Below, in pieces: positions 61,952 through 64,000 of a DNA stretch of 64,000 nucleotides. The position numbers and the translations under genes were made by a program. The notes under the pieces are model-generated. The model worked only from the letters and a program-made list of their open reading frames with translations, was not told the DNA's origin and did not search any database. The DNA comes from Lepidurus packardi (Eukaryota; Arthropoda; Branchiopoda; Notostraca; Triopsidae), in the NCBI GenBank assembly GCA_023053545.1, contig JAKZAN010000093.1, positions 1 through 64,000 on the forward strand, given 5' to 3'. Within the stretch, counting starts at the first letter, position 1; each line of letters starts with the position of its first letter.

Positions 61952-63433
61952 CTTTAGGATTGATTGAATTCCTTTCTTACTGAAAAAATTCCTTACGGAC
62001 TGAATTAATTTCTTAATTAATTCCTTACGGACTGAATTAATTTCATACGGACTGAATTAATTCATTACGGACTGTATTAATCCATTACGGACTGAATTAA
62101 TTCCTTACGGGATTAATTAATTCCTTACGTACTGAATTAATTCCTTACGGACTGAATTAATTCCTTACGGACTGAATTAGTTCCTTACGGACGGAATTAA
62201 TTCTTTAGGATTGATTGAATTCCTTTCTTACTGAATTAATTCCTTACGGATTGAATTAATTTCATACGGACTGAATTAATACCTTACGGACTGAATTAAT
62301 TTCATCCGGACTGAATTAATTCATTAAGCACTTAATTAATCCATTACGGACTGAATTATTTCCTTACGTATTGAAGTTATTCCTTACGGACTGAATTAAT
62401 ACCTTACGGACTGAATTAAATCCTTACGGACTGAATTAATTCCTTACGGACTTAATTAATTCCTTACGGTCTGAATTAATTCATTACGGACTGAATTAAT
62501 TCCCTACGGACTGAATTAATTCCTTACTGACCTAATTAATTACTTACGGACGGAATTAATTCCTTACGAACTTAATTAATTCCTTACGTACTTAATTAAT
62601 TCCTTACGGTCTGAATTAATTCCGTACGGATTTAATTAATTCCTTACTGACTGAATTAATTCCTTACGGACTGAATTAATTCATTATGGACTTAATTAAT
62701 TCCGTAACGAATGAATGAATTAATTACGGACTGGAATAATTCCTTACGGACTAAATTAATTCCTTACGAACTGAATTAATTCCTAACGGACTGAATTAAT
62801 TCCTTACGGACTGAATTAATTCCTTAATTAATTCCTTACGGACTGAATTAATTCCTTACGGACTGAATTACTTCCTTACGGACTGAATTAATTCCTCAAT
62901 TCCTTAATTAATTCCTTACGGACTGAATTAATTTCATCCGGACTGAATTAATTCATTACGCACTTAATTAATCCATTACGGACTGAATTATTTCCTTACG
63001 TATTGAAGTTATTCCTTACGGACTGAATTAATTAATTACGGACTGAATTAATTCCTTACGGACTTAATTAATAAATTACGGACTGAATTATTTCCTTACG
63101 TACTGAAGTTATTCCTTACGTATTGAAGTTATTCCTTACGGACTGAATTAATTCCTTACGGACTGAATTAATTCCTTACGGACTGAATTAATACCCTACG
63201 GACATAATTAATTCCTTACGGACTGATTTAAATCCATACGGACTTAGTTAATTCCTTCCGAATTTAATTAATTTCTTACGGACTGAATCAATTCATTACA
63301 GACTTAATTTATCCATTACGGACTTAATTAATTCATTACGGACTTAATTAATTCCTTACGGACTGAACTAATTCCTTACGGACTGATTTAATTCCTTACG
63401 GAATGAATTATTTTCTTACGGACTGAATTAATT
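61952..63433 (-). repeat. 1,482-bp higher-order repeat, copy 2 of 2
   Basis: Anchors at 61,952 and 62,203, each 1,482 bp after copy 1. The inverted half-unit at 62,702 has a private change to CCGTAACG, and AATTAATTAATTACGG near 63,030 replaces AATTAATTCCTTACGG. Confidence 0.92.
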
Positions 63434-64000
63434 CTTTAGGATTGATTGAATTCCTTTCTTACTGAATTAATTCATTACAGACTTAATTAATCCATTACGG
63501 ACTGAATTAATTCCTTACGGACTGAATTAATTCCTTACGGAAGGAATTATTTCCTTACGGACTGAATTAATTCTTTAGGATTGATTGAATTCCTTTCTAA
63601 CTGAAAAAATTCCTTACGGACTGAATTAATTCCTTAATTAATTCCTTACGGACTGAATTAATTTCATACGGACTGAATTAATTCATTACTTACTTAATTA
63701 ATCGATTACAGACTGAATTAATTCCTTACGTACCTAACTTATTCCTTACGGACTGAATTAATTCCTTACGGACTGAATTAACTCCTTACGGACTGAATTA
63801 ATTCCTTACGGACTGAATTAATACCTTACGGACTGAATTAATTCCTTACGGACTGAATTAATTCCTTACTGACTGAATTAATTCCTTACGGACTGAATTA
63901 ATTCCTTTCGGACTGAATTAATTCCTTACGGACTGAATTAATTCCTTACGGACTTAATTAATTCCTTACGTACTTAATTAATTCCTTACGGTCTGAATTA
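63434..64000 (-). repeat. Right-end partial block
   Basis: Anchors at 63,434 and 63,573 (139 bp apart) reproduce the pairs at 43,697/43,836, 48,439/48,578 and 52,390/52,529. Then come TTTCATACGG, AATCGATTACAG (ClaI) and CGTACCTAACTTATT, as at 43.97, 47.78 and 52.66 kb. A private CATTACTTACTTAATT lies near 63,684. The block is cut by the window edge, so the array continues. Confidence 0.86.

Larger units (their letters stand above)
41135..64000 (-). repeat. 20-bp satellite array, reverse arm
   Basis: The same satellite in opposite orientation: CCTTACGGACTGAATTAATT on the + strand, about 1,140 units, running off the right end. Base skew flips with orientation: the + strand is purine-rich in the forward arm and pyrimidine-rich here. 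Consensus TGA and TAA stops close every frame within about 45 bp. Variants frequent here and not noticed in the forward arm include TTTCATCCGGACTG, CATTACGCACTTAATT, CATTAAGCACTT, CGTATTGAAGTTATT, CGTTTTGAAGTTATT and CTGAAAAAATTCC. The arm is built from nested duplications (970, 1,482, about 4,742-4,881 bp), which points to amplification independent of the forward arm. Confidence 0.98.

Noticed and set aside
1-64000. Possible CRISPR array because of short regular repeats
   Set aside because: The repeats abut directly with no variable spacers; every base belongs to a 20-bp unit.
1-64000. Short open reading frames and AAGGA motifs upstream of ATG-like variants (CCGTATGAAATT, GAGGATGTAATT)
   Set aside because: Stops recur within about 50-60 bp in every frame on both strands, and GAGGATG is followed at once by TAA. 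These are chance features of the unit, not genes or ribosome binding sites.
1-64000. Telomere repeat
   Set aside because: The unit is 20 bp, has no G-rich telomere-like strand, occurs in both orientations and carries higher-order variants.
1-64000. CENP-B box
   Set aside because: No match to the conserved TTCG...A..CGGG core; the only CpG lies in CCGTAAGG. A centromeric role is neither supported nor excluded by this.
1-64000. Terminal-repeat or MITE origin of the unit
   Set aside because: No target-site duplications, longer element or flanking unique sequence is visible in the window to support it.
1-64000. Naming the species or a known satellite family
   Set aside because: I do not recognise this 20-bp unit with confidence, and a database search would be needed.

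Overview
The whole 64 kb window is one uninterrupted satellite DNA array. The repeat unit is 20 bp, consensus AATTAATTCAGTCCGTAAGG (7 of 20 bases G or C), so the window holds roughly 3,200 units. I found no gene, RNA gene, transposon, CRISPR array or unique sequence. In the consensus, TAA or TGA stops fall in all three frames of both strands at intervals under 50 bp. The array runs off both ends of the window. Such an array suggests eukaryotic heterochromatin (centromeric, pericentromeric, subtelomeric or a sex-limited block) from a long-read assembly. The species cannot be named from the sequence.

The window has two arms of opposite orientation. From 1 to about 41,122 the unit reads AATTAATTCAGTCCGTAAGG on the + strand (forward arm). 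From about 41,135 to 64,000 it reads CCTTACGGACTGAATTAATT (reverse arm). The switch sits in a variant unit whose second half is already inverted. Comparison with other copies maps the breakpoint to a shared 12-bp stretch at 41,132-41,143. The arms are not mirror images: each has its own variants and its own long-period repeats.

Both arms contain nested higher-order repeats, in which blocks of many units, with the same pattern of point variants, are duplicated in tandem. Forward-arm block lengths are 240, 260, 340, 580, about 719, 771, 1,090 (three copies), 1,138 (at least three in a row), about 1,640-1,736 and 2,164 bp. Reverse-arm lengths are 970, 1,482 and about 4,742-4,881 bp, plus an 8,693-bp offset between related segments. 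The lengths that are not multiples of 20 are explained by two rare kinds of short unit: 19-bp units (AATTATTCAGTGAGAAAGG, AATTCAATCAATCNTAAAG) and a 12-bp unit (AATTAATTAAGG). Blocks therefore appear to be duplicated as whole units, as expected from unequal recombination in register.

Layout: 1-4,200 older nested duplications; 4,201-7,470 a 3 x 1,090 bp block; 7,471-14,195 duplications of 580 bp and about 1.7 kb; 14,196-22,259 a 1,138-bp family; 22,260-28,680 an irregular zone rich in 12-bp units and inverted half-units; 28,681-35,288 tandem duplications of 771 and 2,164 bp; 35,289-41,122 mixed blocks including a 260-to-340 bp ladder; 41,123-41,134 the switch; 41,135-64,000 the reverse arm with nested duplications of 1 to 5 kb. 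All comparisons were made by eye, so block edges are good to about one unit and identities are approximate.
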